Shown: piece by piece, positions 1 to 14,694 of the stretch
Position numbering within the stretch: position 1 is the stretch's first letter
Layout: each line of letters starts with the position of its first letter
From: Gadus chalcogrammus
Taxonomy: Eukaryota; Chordata; Actinopteri; Gadiformes; Gadidae
Reading direction: 5' to 3'
Length of the DNA stretch: 64,000 bases
Assembly: GCF_026213295.1 (NCBI RefSeq)
Contig: NC_079426.1
Span: 27,297,602 to 27,361,601 of the forward strand
The notes under the pieces: model-generated
The model's input: the letters and a program-made list of their open reading frames with translations, nothing else
What the model was told of the DNA's origin: nothing
Databases searched by the model: none
Program-made: the position numbers and the translations under genes

Positions 1-1194
1 GGTATTCGCTGAGCTGTTCAGGTTATGCAAAGGGGCCATTGCCATACATGTGAGTACAGCTACAGATGTCAATGAAGCATTTCCACACTCAAACTGGTCA
101 AGACCTACCTTAAATCTACTATGGATGATGTTCGACTCAGCAATCTAGGAGTTTTAAGTGTAGAGTCAAGACGAGCAAAAGGTGATTGTGGTGATTTTGT
201 TAATCACTTTGCTACAAACCACTGTATCGCAGAATATGGCTGTTGTAAGATGAATCTGTGCCATGTTGAAGTATTTTGTATAAGTTAGAAGCAGGGATTC
301 AAAATTTAAAAAAATGAATGTTTTTGTAATTGTGTAATTTATTTTCTCATAAATGCAATACATTTAAACTTTTTACTTTTACAGTGTTAGATCAGAAGGT
401 CGAGATAGTGTTTTTTTTTAAACAGACCTGAAAAGCTGAGACCAACCTGCACTTGTTGTCTTAGAATCTGAGTTCATTCTATACACACGTGGCCTTTAGA
501 AATGTGACATTTAAAATTAGTCAGAAATGAAATTCTTCTGATGTCTTTTGATCAGAAAAAAATTAACTCATAGGTAACTGTAAGAAATTGATAAAGTAAA
601 AGTGTATTTGACAATTACACCACTGTTTGAATTCATATTATGATGTAGATTTACAGTGTTTACCTGCCTTAAATATTCCCTAAATTTAAAGGTGCATTAT
701 ATCATATTTAGATTTATGTACCAACCCAAAATGATCTCTGGTCTCACCCTGGCCACCCCACTGAACATGTTCTAGCTCCGCCACTGGTTGTCTTGCAACG
801 TCTGCGTCTGTACGCGCGTGTGTGTGTGTGTGTGTGTGAGCTGCGGGCTTCTTGACACATGCAAACTTGACCAAGTGTGGAGGAGTAATCCGTCCGACAG
901 GCCTGCTATTATATAGTGGTAATATATCTATATTGGCTACCATTTAAATAGGGGCTGAATATGTTGCAGCGACAAGCAGAAGTAGTTGTGTTGCTTGTTT
1001 TATCTTTAACATTGATTTTTTTTGTTCATTATTTTCTCATCTGTCGGGAGGGACAAACCAAATTAATTTGGCTTGACTGCCAATTAGCAGCCAACTACTT
1101 AAAAAATGCATCAGAGGAATTTTCCCATTTATTTTCCAGTTCCCTTTCTCACAAAGTTCCTATGTTATGGAGATAAATCATGGTGGTTTCAGTT
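1..1194. other. No gene recognised; AT-rich sequence
   Basis: I see no coding region with family resemblance here. A short GT run lies at about 817-837. The short open frames on both strands have no recognisable motif and are best read as chance. The segment leads directly into the LINE relic that follows. Confidence 0.5.
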
Positions 1195-2110
1195 GTCAAT
1201 GTTCCATCACCAAAGTGGTTGAGTGATTATCGCCCAATGGCGCTTACCTCATGAGTTATGAAAGGTTTTGAAGGAATTGTAAAGAGGAGCTTACTGGCGA
1301 TGACAAATAGTAATTGACAGTCCAATTTCTGTATCAAGAAAGAAAGGGAGTAGAGGATGCCACATCAACATTGCTTGATTTCTCTATGGAGAACCTGGAT
1401 GGCGAGAAGATGGATCTATGCATTGTTCATTTTTCATCAGCTTACAACTGCATGCAGCCCATTATTCTCGCTCGCAGACTTTTTCAAACATCTGGCATTG
1501 ACTTTGGCATCATACGTTGGCTGGTCGGCTCTCTGAGAATGAGGTCACAGAGAAGCCGTGTTAACACAGCTCAGTCTGAGGCCCTGATGTACAGGATCAC
1601 AAGGGGGGCACTGTGCAGTCTTTATTATTTGTATCATGTTATTTCAGTATTTCTTTGTCAAGGTTCATAAGTTTGCTGATGATTTGGAGATTGTCAGCTT
1701 CTGCAGGACCATGAGGTGTGCGATGGTCCAGTCTTGGAAATTGTCAAAAAATGGTGTGATTACTTACGTTTGCCACTCTGTGTCTCTAAGATAAGAGATG
1801 CTCATTGACTTTTGCCGAAACTCTCTTGTCAAGGCAACATCTTGTATCGATGGTATAGCTAGTTAGATATAGAGAGTTATACAATGCAGTTTCTTGGGCA
1901 CTGTCCTGGATGACAAAATAACTTTTGATGCCAACACTGACTTTCCTTGAGAAAGTTCAGGGGTTTTATGGACACTGATCCCTCTCGAAATTTGTTCGCC
2001 AATAAACATGTAATTGTCCCTAGCTTTTTTCTGGTGCAATTTTGGGGAAAGTATCAAATGGCAGTAGATGTCGTCTGAAAATGACAAAGCTATAATGGTA
2101 GCCTAAACTC
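1195..2110 (+). pseudogene. Decayed L2/CR1/Rex1-type LINE reverse transcriptase
   Basis: Conceptual translation, with frame changes and stops, gives the order of blocks expected of a non-LTR reverse transcriptase. A DYRPMALTS block near 1230 resembles the usual FRPVALTS. A FSSAYNCMQPIILARRL block near 1430-1470 resembles the palm motif FSSAFNTIQP. SLRMRSQRSRVN follows near 1530, and KFADDLEIVS near 1670-1695 is the catalytic ADD motif. A block near 1890-1990 resembles the LINE thumb, with FDAN followed by a region like RKLRGF. It is crippled by stops and frameshifts and no endonuclease is visible. The family call is from motif style only. It could be L2, CR1 or Rex1. Confidence 0.65.
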
Positions 2111-5814
<3,704 letters not shown>

Positions 5815-5887
5815 CTTCCCCTCTCTGTCACATGCACATTTTCCTGTTAGTCAGACCTATATCTCAATTAGTAAGGGAATTAGGCAG

Positions 5888-6449
5888 TGTAACGGTGCGG
5901 CTGCCCGTTACTGCAGGCAATGGATAAAAACAGGACTGACACCGGGATTTACAAGTACCCTTTTATTTAACACACACAGAACATTCAAACACATTCATGA
6001 CGCCACCTGCAACACACAAAAAACATACGTTATGAGGAAGCCGGTCAGGGGACACGGTACAAACAAGGACAACGTAAAAACACTCACGTTACGGTTGCGC
6101 TGGCTTCCGGGTGCCGGGGGCTGCCGGAGGACCCGACGTGAAGTCCGGAAGAACATTGGTGCGGTGTGGGGGTGACGTCAGACGGGCGAGACCAAGTGTG
6201 TGAGAGGAGAGGGGTGTGTTGGGGTACTTGGGGAATATTTAAGGTGTCAGGGGAGTAGAGGGTAAGGATAGGTTTTAGACGAATAGGTCTGGGGTAAGGT
6301 GGGTAACTAGGGGTGGGGATAGGTCAATCGGAAATGTGTAGGGGAGGGTTAATTGAATTAAGAGGGGTATGGGTCAGGCCAGGTAGGATATATTCAGGTC
6401 CAAATCATGTAGGTGGGGCAGAAGGGTCTGAGGTGAGCGGGTGACCACA
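5888..6449 (-). mobile_element. Possible solo LTR (minus orientation)
   Basis: Read on the minus strand, the block starts TGTGGTCACCC and ends CCGTTACA, so it has TG...CA termini. An AATAAA signal lies near its 3' end, seen as tttattt near 5962 on the plus strand. GC content is higher than in the flanks. There is no matching second copy in the window and no convincing target duplication: the flanks are ggcag and cctgg. This is a weak call. It could instead be another kind of repeat. Confidence 0.3.
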
Positions 6450-6709
6450 CCTGGCTCTTAGATCAGCCAAGGGCTTTATTAGTGCCGAGGGGAGGACCGT
6501 TGTTTTTTTCGATTATTGAAAGTTATTTAGAATTATTGATTGTTTTTTTTTGTGTTTATTCATTATTCATTTTTTTTTGCCTCCTGATGGACATTTTTGG
6601 TACCGGAATAAATTCAGGCCAACGGCCTTACTAACATCTTTCATACTGCCTCCAATCCTTCCACCGCCGCAAGGCTCATCCTGGTAACAGGCAGAAAGAT
6701 AGATTATCT

Positions 6710-7562
6710 CAGTGGTTCTCAACCTTTTTTGGGCAAACGCCCCCCTGACCCTACCCTGATCCTCTGGCGCCCCCCCCCCACCCCCCAATATATTTTTTAA
6801 AAAAACTAACAATCCCACTAACACTCGTTATGTTGCTTAAAGTTGTCAATGCATCGTTTTTCATTGATTTTGCGTTGGTCACTAATAGCAATGAATACCC
6901 TCTGTGTCGGTTTTGGTGCAAAAAAGAGTCGCGCCTCCCGCGACTGTCGCCGTGCCCCGTGAAAAAATCAATGAATGGCTCGGGAACCACGGGCACCGCG
7001 GCCCGGGCAACGCGGACACCGCAAAAGCAGATTGTGTGCAGAGGTCTAATTAGGCATATATATTTTGTATTTGAAATGCAACGGTCTTTTCTTGGAGACT
7101 TCGCTCAGAGCAGCTGGAACTGAACAACAGGAAGAGGAAGGAGGAAAACGGGCTATGAAACAAAATTTGATATTTTTTTCTTGCTATGTTACATGTTTGA
7201 TTGTGTTGTGTTGGTTATTGAACTGGTAACCGAACTTGCGAACTTGGGTTATGTTTATCAGCGTTACTATAGAGATCATGACGATAGCTGATGTAACGGG
7301 GGTCCGGGCGTGTGCAGGACCGAACCGCGCTGTATTGCCACTGTTCCACTGCGCATAGACAGTAAAAAGTAGCTGAGACAGTAGAGGGGTTAGAATCCAA
7401 TTAATGAAAATAGGCTATTTATTTCAGGTAGCCTATTTTTTCACCCAAAAAACAATAAAAACAATAAAATCCCCCCCCAAAAATGGAATCACGTTCCCAG
7501 CGCCCCCCTAGGTTGTGCAAACGCCCCCCAGGGGAGGGTAATGCCCCCGTTGAGAAACCATG
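6710..7562. mobile_element. Non-autonomous hAT (Charlie-like) element
   Basis: The left end reads cagtggttctcaac and the right end, read inverted, catggtttctcaac. This is the typical hAT-Charlie style terminus. The 8-bp sequence gattatct flanks it exactly on both sides (6702-6709 and 7563-7570), a perfect hAT-type target duplication. Subterminal C-rich blocks (caaacgccccc) mirror each other at the two ends. No transposase is visible in its 853 bp. Short open frames inside are not recognisable. Confidence 0.85.
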
Positions 7563-7925
7563 GATTATCTGAACATCTGCTTTTCATTCGCTCTCACTCT
7601 GGCGACAACTCTATCACACAATCACTGTGTTCCCTGCATTCTCTCTCTCTCTCTCTATTCTCACCAAAGGCGTGCATTCGTCATAATTTTTGTCATTCAT
7701 TCCATAATTTCCACCTCACCATTTCACCTAATTATACTATCCCTTTACATTTTTTCTCTATTTTAACCACTGTCTCAAACACTGCTCTGTTACTTCCTCC
7801 AGGCGATTTCGGACCATTTCTATACTTTCTCAGGATGATTCAGTTCTGCTAAAAACTGCTTATAGGCATGAAGAAAGAATAAATAAATATAATTGATCTA
7901 TATTTTATTATATAATTTATATAAT
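7563..7925. other. Non-coding, short CT run and AT-rich flank
   Basis: Contains a short CT run near 7640-7660 and an AT-rich stretch immediately before the next transposon. No gene is visible. Confidence 0.5.
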
Positions 7926-8082
7926 CAGGGGTGCACATAACTAGTACGCAAGTACGCTTGTGCGCCTATAATCAGCGATACGTAACGTCACTTCCACGCT
8001 TTTGCATAACTAACCGTAAGGTCATCAAAACAAAACTACTCGTGTATCTTGTCACCACTCAATGGAGTAGACTGCTGTGGAA

Positions 8083-9363
8083 AATGTTGAAAAAACAAAA
8101 AACATTGAGCAGCTACTTTAGCGTTTCGCCACCTGCAAAAAAAAGGCAAACGTAAACAGTTTTTTCCGAAAAGTGGCTCGAAATGAATGATGGTCACACT
8201 GAAATGGGGTGCAACCACATCAAGCAGACCGAACAGGTGCGTTTTATATAGGATAAAAAATGTCAAACACCCACTGTTCGACAAACATGAAAAGAGCAAG
8301 CAGCATGTTACTGTTGCACAAGCTATCGCTAATAAACAAGCTAGCCAAGAAGAAATATTCACTCACCCACTTGCTTAAAGGCGAAACAAGCTGAATGAAG
8401 AACAGCGGCAAGCCCTGTGCAATGTTTTTCTCCTCGCCTTTCATAAAGCTAAACATGCACGTCCCATGTCTTCCTATGCTGAGGATATTCCTTTACTGAA
8501 GCGGGTAGGATTAAATGTTGGGTTTGCATATCACTCACGTGAAGGGGGGACAAGGATAATGCAGACCATCGCGCGAACCATCAGCGAGGAGTTGAGGCTG
8601 GGGACTGCTTTTTGATGGATCGGAGGACATCCCAAAAACTGAGCAGGAGATAATTTACATTGTGTCCGTGTCGGGCAACGAGAGTTTACGTCTGACTTTC
8701 TAGGGCTGATTGAACTGGGTGCTGACCGAACCGTGCAGGCAATAACAGACGGGCTTGTACCTTGAAGCTTTTTCAGGATGCAGGCTTGGATGACTGGACG
8801 ACAAAGTTGGCCGCCGTGTGCACGGACGGGGCTGCCGTCAACGTCGGTGTGTACAACGGAATTGTGCCAAAACTACGCCGGCTGGCTACGGTTGGAGTCT
8901 GGAGACTCCCTTGTGCACATTCTGTGCACCACGCAGACACTGGAGAACTGTGCAAAATCAGCTGATCGCAACGTTCCTTACTGTGAGACATTCAATCGCT
9001 GCGTGGTCAAGCTTCTGCAGTTTTATTTACAAAAAGGGGAGCAAAAAACACTGCTGTGCTTATGAAGTTGTGTATTGAAATATCTTGGGATATCCTTTGT
9101 TAAACTGGGTAAGTTTCATAACATCAGATGGTCTGCATGGAGGCATGAAATGCTGTTAAAAATATCAAGACTATTGCCAGCCATTAAAATGCAGTTGGTT
9201 ACAAGTGACTTTGAGCCTATCAGCATAGAGCGTTTTCATTGTTTTCTTTCCAACATGCTTGACATTGGCAAAAAATGTAAAACCACATCCATTAGGTTTC
9301 AGAAGGAAAATCTGACCATTGGAAAATGTAAGGATGAACTCATGGTTGCCATTGGACAGTTCA
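8083..9363 (+). pseudogene. hAT transposase pseudogene, N-terminal and central part
   Basis: Begins with a short basic N-terminus (MLKKQKTLSSYF) typical of hAT zinc-finger/ZNF862-like transposases. Later blocks are DIPLLKRVGLNVGFAYHSR near 8485-8540, ARTISEELRLG near 8573-8605, and IRWSAWRHEMLLKISRLLPA near 9124-9183. These match the RNase H-like core region of ZNF862-like hAT proteins as I know them. Frameshifts and stops separate the blocks. The frame ends in ...VAIGQF at the retroviral insertion and continues as TLLLDGEGH beyond it. No function is expected. Confidence 0.75.
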
Positions 9364-9856
9364 TGTTGAAGATTAACCGAGATATAAAACACTTAGACTA
9401 ATTCAAGAGAGAGAGTAGAATGAAAACGAGGGGTCCGGAGCAAGAATTGACAAAAGACTTTATCGTGCAGAAAAACAACAACGACAACAGCCTGAGTGGG
9501 TTTGCAAAGTCACTTCTCGTCAACAGATTCCAGCCTCTTCTTAAACACACAATAGCACAGTACTCAGCAGTTTCTTGTTTTTTAGGTGTCCACATATAAT
9601 CAAACACAAATTCTTCTAAACAGATGGTCACCGAGATAGTCTAGGACCCAGGAAGTGGAGTCAGCATACATCGTGTCAGTAGCTTCCTGCTCCTGGGGGG
9701 TTGCGCCCCAACCCCTGCTCTGACCCAAGACTCCCAGGCCTCGTGACCAGCCCTGGATCAAAATCCAAGGCGCTTTACATGTTTTCTACCATTAGATATA
9801 TAGGCCTAATAATAATCATAGCTTACCATAGAATATAATCATTAATTTCTACCACA
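9364..9856 (-). repeat. ERV 3' LTR
   Basis: 493 bp, TG...CA termini when read on the minus strand (TGTGGTAGAAATT ... CTTCAACA). It appears base-for-base identical to the other LTR at 18277-18769. No canonical AATAAA is obvious on the sense strand. A GATAAA near its end could serve. Confidence 0.95.
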
Positions 9857-9870
9857 CATCCCCCCTTGTT
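9857..9870 (-). promoter_or_regulatory. Polypurine tract of the ERV
   Basis: Read on the minus strand, aacaaggggggatg sits directly against the 3' LTR. This is the expected position and composition for plus-strand DNA priming in retroviruses. Confidence 0.8.
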
Positions 9871-10268
9871 GGGGCCAATAAGGTTCCAACAAATTACTTG
9901 AATTATTGCTAAGCCTATATGCTACTAAGCCCTTGCCAAATTGACACCACATCTGGTCATCGGTAAAAACCTCAGAGCTTTGACAGGGATTTCAACCTGT
10001 TTTTAGGCCAAAAAGATTTACCAAATGCAGTGTATTATTAACACTCTAATCCCTACAAGTTGTTTCATATGTAATCATAAAACCTTTCTAATCATAATAA
10101 CACAATATTCTATATTCATCATGCAACTATATCAAATGTGTATCTAGAATACCTACATAATAATCATAAACAGCATAATAATCAATAATCATTCAGCATG
10201 CATTGAAAATTGGCATTTCAAAAATATGTGACACCATATTATACATAAAAAATTGACATAACATACAT
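9871..10268 (-). other. ERV region downstream of env, no gene recognised
   Basis: AT-rich sequence rich in aataat between the env remnants and the polypurine tract. It would correspond to the missing rest of env plus the 3' untranslated region. I see no transmembrane-subunit motif, so most of env is deleted or unrecognisable. Confidence 0.5.
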
Positions 10269-10538
10269 TCAATAATGTGAAACATAATAAAAATGAAAAA
10301 CTAAGATTGTCAACAAGCTTGCATGGATTTGAATAGCTCTGATTATCGTCATATACCGGTATACTATATAACGTGGGGGGTTTGGGCATCGTGGTTGTTG
10401 CTTCTGTTTGCAGCCACCAGCCCTGAAACCCATTAGTCCAATGTCCATTTGTTCACACTGTCTGAAATGGTTGTGGTTCACATGAGGGGTCTGATTCTCA
10501 CATTCCGGTTTCCCCATAGAGCATCCTCTCCCAGTCAC
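10269..10538 (-). pseudogene. Possible ERV env continuation
   Basis: A short cysteine-bearing open frame (motifs CSMGKPEC and GGCKQKQQPRC) directly downstream of the truncated env start and offset by a frame change. Its place and cysteine pattern suit a surface-subunit remnant. It has no diagnostic motif. It stops early and no fusion peptide or membrane anchor follows. Confidence 0.35.
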
Positions 10539-10547
10539 CCGACTCCT

Positions 10548-10949
10548 CTATGCCAGACACCATTTCATTGAATTAAATTGGATATGTAATTCACACTGAT
10601 CTTTCCTATGCACATGTTCATGATTCTGGCGGAAGGTTAATGCACATAACGGTTGGTTATCCGACATAACAGTAAACACAAATTCATTAACTTGGTCTCG
10701 CGGTGGTATCTGAGTATATAAGACAGTTTTCCCTTTGTTGTCAATTAGTCCTGAATGATTTTGGGCCGGATTATCCTGTGTTCCTCTCTGGCTTTCTTCA
10801 GTAGGCCTATCACCCCCTAATACCTGGCCCTTCCAGGTTTGTGTTGTCCCCGTGGTTTCATCCTTCCTCGGGGTCTGTGCTTGTGCCAGCGAAATCTGGC
10901 ACAACCCGTGAAGGATCAGAAACAGGCTCCCCGTTTTCAGCATCATCAT
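10548..10949 (-). pseudogene. env: ERV env, N-terminal fragment
   Basis: From the methionine cluster at 10949 there is a classical signal peptide: a short basic start, then a hydrophobic core LFLILHGLCQISLA, with probable cleavage near AQA. A polar surface-subunit-like segment of about 110 residues with few cysteines follows, then a stop at 10548. The frame overlaps the 3' end of the integrase frame, which reaches 10858 in another register, as in gammaretroviruses. Only about a quarter or less of a usual env is present. It would be secreted if translated. The fragment is called env from position and signal peptide, not from sequence identity. Confidence 0.6.
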
Positions 10950-11448
10950 GCTGTTGTATCTCTTGGCTCGACTGGATCTGGTCCTGGGGCAGCTGGTCAG
11001 CCCCACGTGTGTCTGCGTCTGGCTCCTCCTTCTCACGGTCGTCTCTGGCTTTGGGTTGAGCAGCTTTTGTGCAGTGGTTGAGATGATACCACGTGGCACT
11101 TCCTTCCACTTGGATGGCTGTTGGTGTTGCGCTGGTGACTTTGTATGGTCCTTCTCTCCTGGGCTAGTTCCACTTTCTCCTGAACATCCTGAGATACACT
11201 TGGTCACCTGGCTCCACCCCCCTTGGTGGCTCCTTCTCCAACTCTGGAACTCTGTCTTTCTCTTGTTGAAAAATAAGCCTGTGTATGCCAGTTAGTTGTC
11301 CCAAATAGCGTCTTAATTCAGTTTCCAATTGTTCTAATGGAGGTCCTTTATGAGGCCCTCGAATGACAGGTGAAGACATGGGTCGACCCGTAAACATTTC
11401 ATGCGGGGTTAGATGCGTCGTTCTGTTAGTTTTCATGCGATAACTCAT
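10858..11448 (-). pseudogene. pol: ERV integrase C-terminal region
   Basis: Contains TPHEMFTGRPM near 11405, a motif that follows the catalytic core in gammaretroviral integrases. An amphipathic spacer follows, then GDQVYLRMFRRKW near 11170-11205, equivalent to the SH3-like C-terminal domain. After a stop near 11164 the homologous reading continues in the same direction with PYKVTSATPTAIQV and ATWYHLNHC, the usual end of such integrases. Its tail overlaps the env start. The internal stop makes it non-functional as read. Confidence 0.75.
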
Positions 11449-11597
11449 TAGTGTCAGTCGTAGTGCATTAGTCTTTTAATTTAGTACTCTAATTTAATTT
11501 TGTTAATCTTTGTCTTAAGTGTCCGATTCCTCTCTGCACCATACCTTGTGGTTTGAGGAATGTAGACACAGCCTAATCTTTGTTTGACATGCAGATG

Positions 11598-11816
11598 TTA
11601 AATCACTTGTTTGAGTGTTTTCTGAATAAACGCAGCTCTATTGCCTGAGCTAATTTGTGACGGAATTCCAAACCTTGGCATGACTTCTCTAGTCAGAACC
11701 TTGATTACCGTAGCCGCACTTTGGTCTTCTGATGGGACTGCTTCTACCCATCTGTTGAACACTGTTTTTTCAAATATTTCACACTCATTTAGCTGGATGT
11801 TAATCATTATTTGCAA
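11598..11816 (-). pseudogene. pol: ERV integrase core fragment, catalytic Asp lost
   Basis: Shows FNRWVEAVPSEDQSAATVIK and TREVMPRFGIPSQISS, a standard retroviral integrase core. The family motif after this is SDNG with a catalytic aspartate. Here it reads SGNR, so both the aspartate and the following glycine are substituted. The first catalytic aspartate region and the zinc-binding HHCC domain are not visible upstream. The fragment ends at a stop near 11598. Confidence 0.8.
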
Positions 11817-13329
11817 GTATGGTGAAGAAAAACCTTGTTTTCAAAATTTTTCCTAATTCTCCTCAATACCTCCCCCCTTGCGCAATGGTCAAAACCATAC
11901 GCATTAAATGATAAACAAATCTAATAACGCCGTTGGTGCACCCAACGTCGAAAGTCTAACCTTAAGCATCAGTTAACTGAAACCAATCTTTTGGGAAGGG
12001 AAATCGAAACCAGTATGTCCAAATCCTAAGCCCAATATGGGTGGGTTTACCATCAGCCGCCCGAAACCACGCTGTTCCGAAGCCATGCACTAAACCGAAA
12101 AAACATACATGCATTAGTGGCCTTCTATGCCACAAAGGTAAAATAAAATGAAATAAAACGCGACATGCCCCGTTTCAAGACGACCTCTGCTGCCAGAGCT
12201 GACATATCTGACTCCTGTTCCCCCTCCACCTTTCATCAGCCGGCTTTTCCTATGATGGTTGCAGTCCGTCACTCCATGATCAGGTGAGCCAGTGCTCACA
12301 GTGACTCTGCCAAGTAATCGTGACTGTGCCTGAATTAGGTTGTCCCGGGCTTCAAGGTGGGATCTTACCCGTCGTTGGCTAACCAGCCTTCCATACTGGC
12401 TTATTGCAGGATGCCGTACCTGGGATACGATCAATCCCCACCTATATGGTGGTATAGATCGCAAAGTGGAGGGATGGAGACAGAGTCTTCAGCCGCATCT
12501 GCCTTATGCAGCCATATGTGTGCGTCATGAATGCACATCAGGGCGACTATAAAACAAAATATAATTTATCAGTTAAAATTATTAAAGTGTTGCAGCAGTA
12601 TTAGTGGCATTTGAAGGTAAACCCACTACTTCCGAATCCAATTTGACAACATAGCATGTATGTCTCCTTCCCAGCAGATGTAGCGTCAATCCACCTATTG
12701 TCCTTAACTAGGGAGATGTGAAAGAAAACAAAAATCACAAGATTAAAACTTGCATCTTCAATATTGGGCGACTCACTTTTGTTTTAACCGTTACTCAAAA
12801 TCACAATTCTCTTCATAATCCTACCCGATTGCCCTTCACTATCTATTCAAATTGGACGACCTAATTAAACCTTTTATTCTACCTATTGCTTGCATTTAGT
12901 GTTTTCCATATTTTGATTCACTACTATACCAAACCCAAATCCTCTATGTTGATCTTAACTAGTTTATTCAACACTGAATTGATACATTGTTTCTATTTAG
13001 TAATTAACCATATTGTTTTATCTAAAGTATGCTTGTGTATCCCCTTGTGTATTCAGTCACTTGGAGTAGGAGAGGATTCTCCCCTACCTCGGCAGCCCTG
13101 ACACACACATGAGAACAGGCTCACACACACCCTGTCTCATTTTATTTTACTTATTTATTTTAAATTACATTTGTCATTGTGGATAACCTAAATTTAGAAA
13201 TTTGGATAACGTTTTATCATACTTATTTGGTCTAAATTTTAAGTATTGCCGATTGTTTTTTCTAAATTATAAGATCACTTTTAATAAATTGTCTATTACT
13301 TATCATAATCTTGAAGGAAATATTTTATT
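11817..13329. other. ERV interior, unassigned; reverse transcriptase missing
   Basis: Where reverse transcriptase and RNase H should lie I see no palm motif (no YxDD-type block) on the minus strand. A 116-codon minus-strand frame at 12114-12464 has no recognisable motif. The segment may be replacement sequence or a further insertion. Confidence 0.5.
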
Positions 13330-13649
13330 TGTGTTGTTATCTTAGCACCTAGACCTCGTCAGGTCCAAGCACCAAAATAACATCCACCTATCCACGCAGA
13401 GTCCATGGGTTGGGTCCGCTCCTCGTTTGATGAGTCACTTTACCCTGGCGCCATTGAACCCATTGACTCCTGTGGAGTGTGGTGTGCAGACAATTTTTAA
13501 CGCTAATTGCTCATGTTTGAGTCTAAATAATTATTCCTAATGTAACTTACTCAGGGACACATCAACACTCAGCTAGGAGGAGATGGGGATCGAACTAGCA
13601 ACCATTCGGTTACAAGACACCCTCTACTTCCTGAGCTAAACCGTCCCCC
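13330..13649 (-). mobile_element. tRNA-derived SINE inside the ERV
   Basis: Read on the minus strand from about 13649, the head has a box A-like TTTAGCTCAGGAAGTAGAG and a box B-like GCTAGTTCGATCCCC at pol III promoter spacing. It is followed by TGTGTCCCTGAGTAAG, a phrase I recognise from common teleost tRNA-head SINEs. The tail runs into AT-rich sequence near 13330 and its exact end is uncertain. It is not a functional tRNA, since the 3' half lacks acceptor-stem pairing. Confidence 0.7.
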
Positions 13650-14346
13650 AGCCTCCTCTCCGCTGATTTATTACCTCTGCGTTGGTCCGCATCCGCCCTT
13701 TTTGCTTTCTTTACATTCCTCTCCCTTCTCCAAACACCTTCTCCCTCTGATCCAACCTGTTGTCTCACCAGTGCTCTGTGTACCAAGATGTAATGATCTA
13801 TACCACATGGTGTTCCGACGCGATGCAGAGTCTCCAAGAGCCACAGAATCACCAATCCCAGTGGTGGTTCTATGTTTTCTCTAAAACAGTGGACATAGGT
13901 TACATTCAGGGACCAAATACAGAGTACATCCAAACGCACAAATAATCTATTCAGTACAATGCAAATTCAGTCTCTTTCTCTCTGTTGTCTCTCTGTCCAG
14001 CCCCACCTGCGGGTTTTCCTTACTTACGTTCCTTCTCTCTAACTCTCTTTACCTCTCTTTATCTACTTCCTTTGCTTTCATAAATCTCCATAACCATTTT
14101 CACTTTCAGTAATCCTTTCCTTTCCTTTCTGGTTTGTTCGTTTTTTGGACACACTCCAAAACTAGATTATTAATCTTAAAAGGCCATCGAAAGATATGAA
14201 TGTCCCCAAAGAAAATTCTAACCGGAAAGCCTTCCCCATTACCGCCACTTCTCGTTACCAATCTACACACTCTTCCTCTTCTCTGTCTCACTCTTCACAA
14301 ATCACTTCATCTGTCCCCTCTATCTCAACTCAATGCTAACTCTTTC
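13650..14346. other. ERV interior, no gene recognised
   Basis: Pyrimidine-rich sequence between the SINE and a CACT repeat. No pol motif is visible on the minus strand. It is probably insertion or replacement sequence between the protease remnant and integrase. Confidence 0.4.
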
Positions 14347-14418
14347 TCACTCACTCACTCACTCACTCACTCGCTCACTCACTCACTCACTCACTCACTC
14401 ACTCACTCACTCACTCAC
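14347..14418. repeat. (TCAC)n microsatellite
   Basis: About 18 tetranucleotide units with one interruption (tcgctcac). It lies within the ERV, just beyond the protease fragment. Confidence 0.95.
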
Positions 14419-14475
14419 ATATACAACTTAGAATAAGAATGGAGCTATACCTATGACTTGGAGCTGTCATAGGTA

Positions 14476-14694
14476 TTAACTGCGTGTGTTCCGAGAATCC
14501 CAAATTTTGGTGAATTTTCCTGCCAGGGGGAGGTGAGAGGCATAATTTGGACCTACGCAAGTGTAAGTGGCTCCAGTGTGGGCCATCATTGGCGTGCCTC
14601 TATACTTTATCAGAACCTGCAGTATTGGTTCCTTATCAGCTTGTTTTGTGATTGCTACAAGCTGACCCTCCCCCTGTGGATTCTCTGAGCACCC
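14476..14694 (-). pseudogene. pro: ERV protease fragment, catalytic Asp changed to His
   Basis: Translation continues in the gag frame directly after the gag UAG. It reads EPILQVLIKYRGTPMMAHTG, then ATYTC, which is the start of a retroviral aspartic protease. The family motif is D-T/S-G-A; here it is H-T-G-A, so the catalytic aspartate is replaced. A single base (GAC to CAC) would account for it. The reading stops at 14476 after about 73 codons, before the flap and the second conserved block. Inactive as read. Confidence 0.78.

Noticed and set aside
9398..9631. 77-codon frame repeated exactly at 18311-18544
   Set aside because: It lies wholly inside the ERV LTRs. The duplication is the LTR pair and not a gene duplication.
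13582..13649. tRNA-like sequence with box A and box B
   Set aside because: Reads straight into a SINE body and lacks acceptor-stem pairing, so it is a SINE head and not a tRNA gene.
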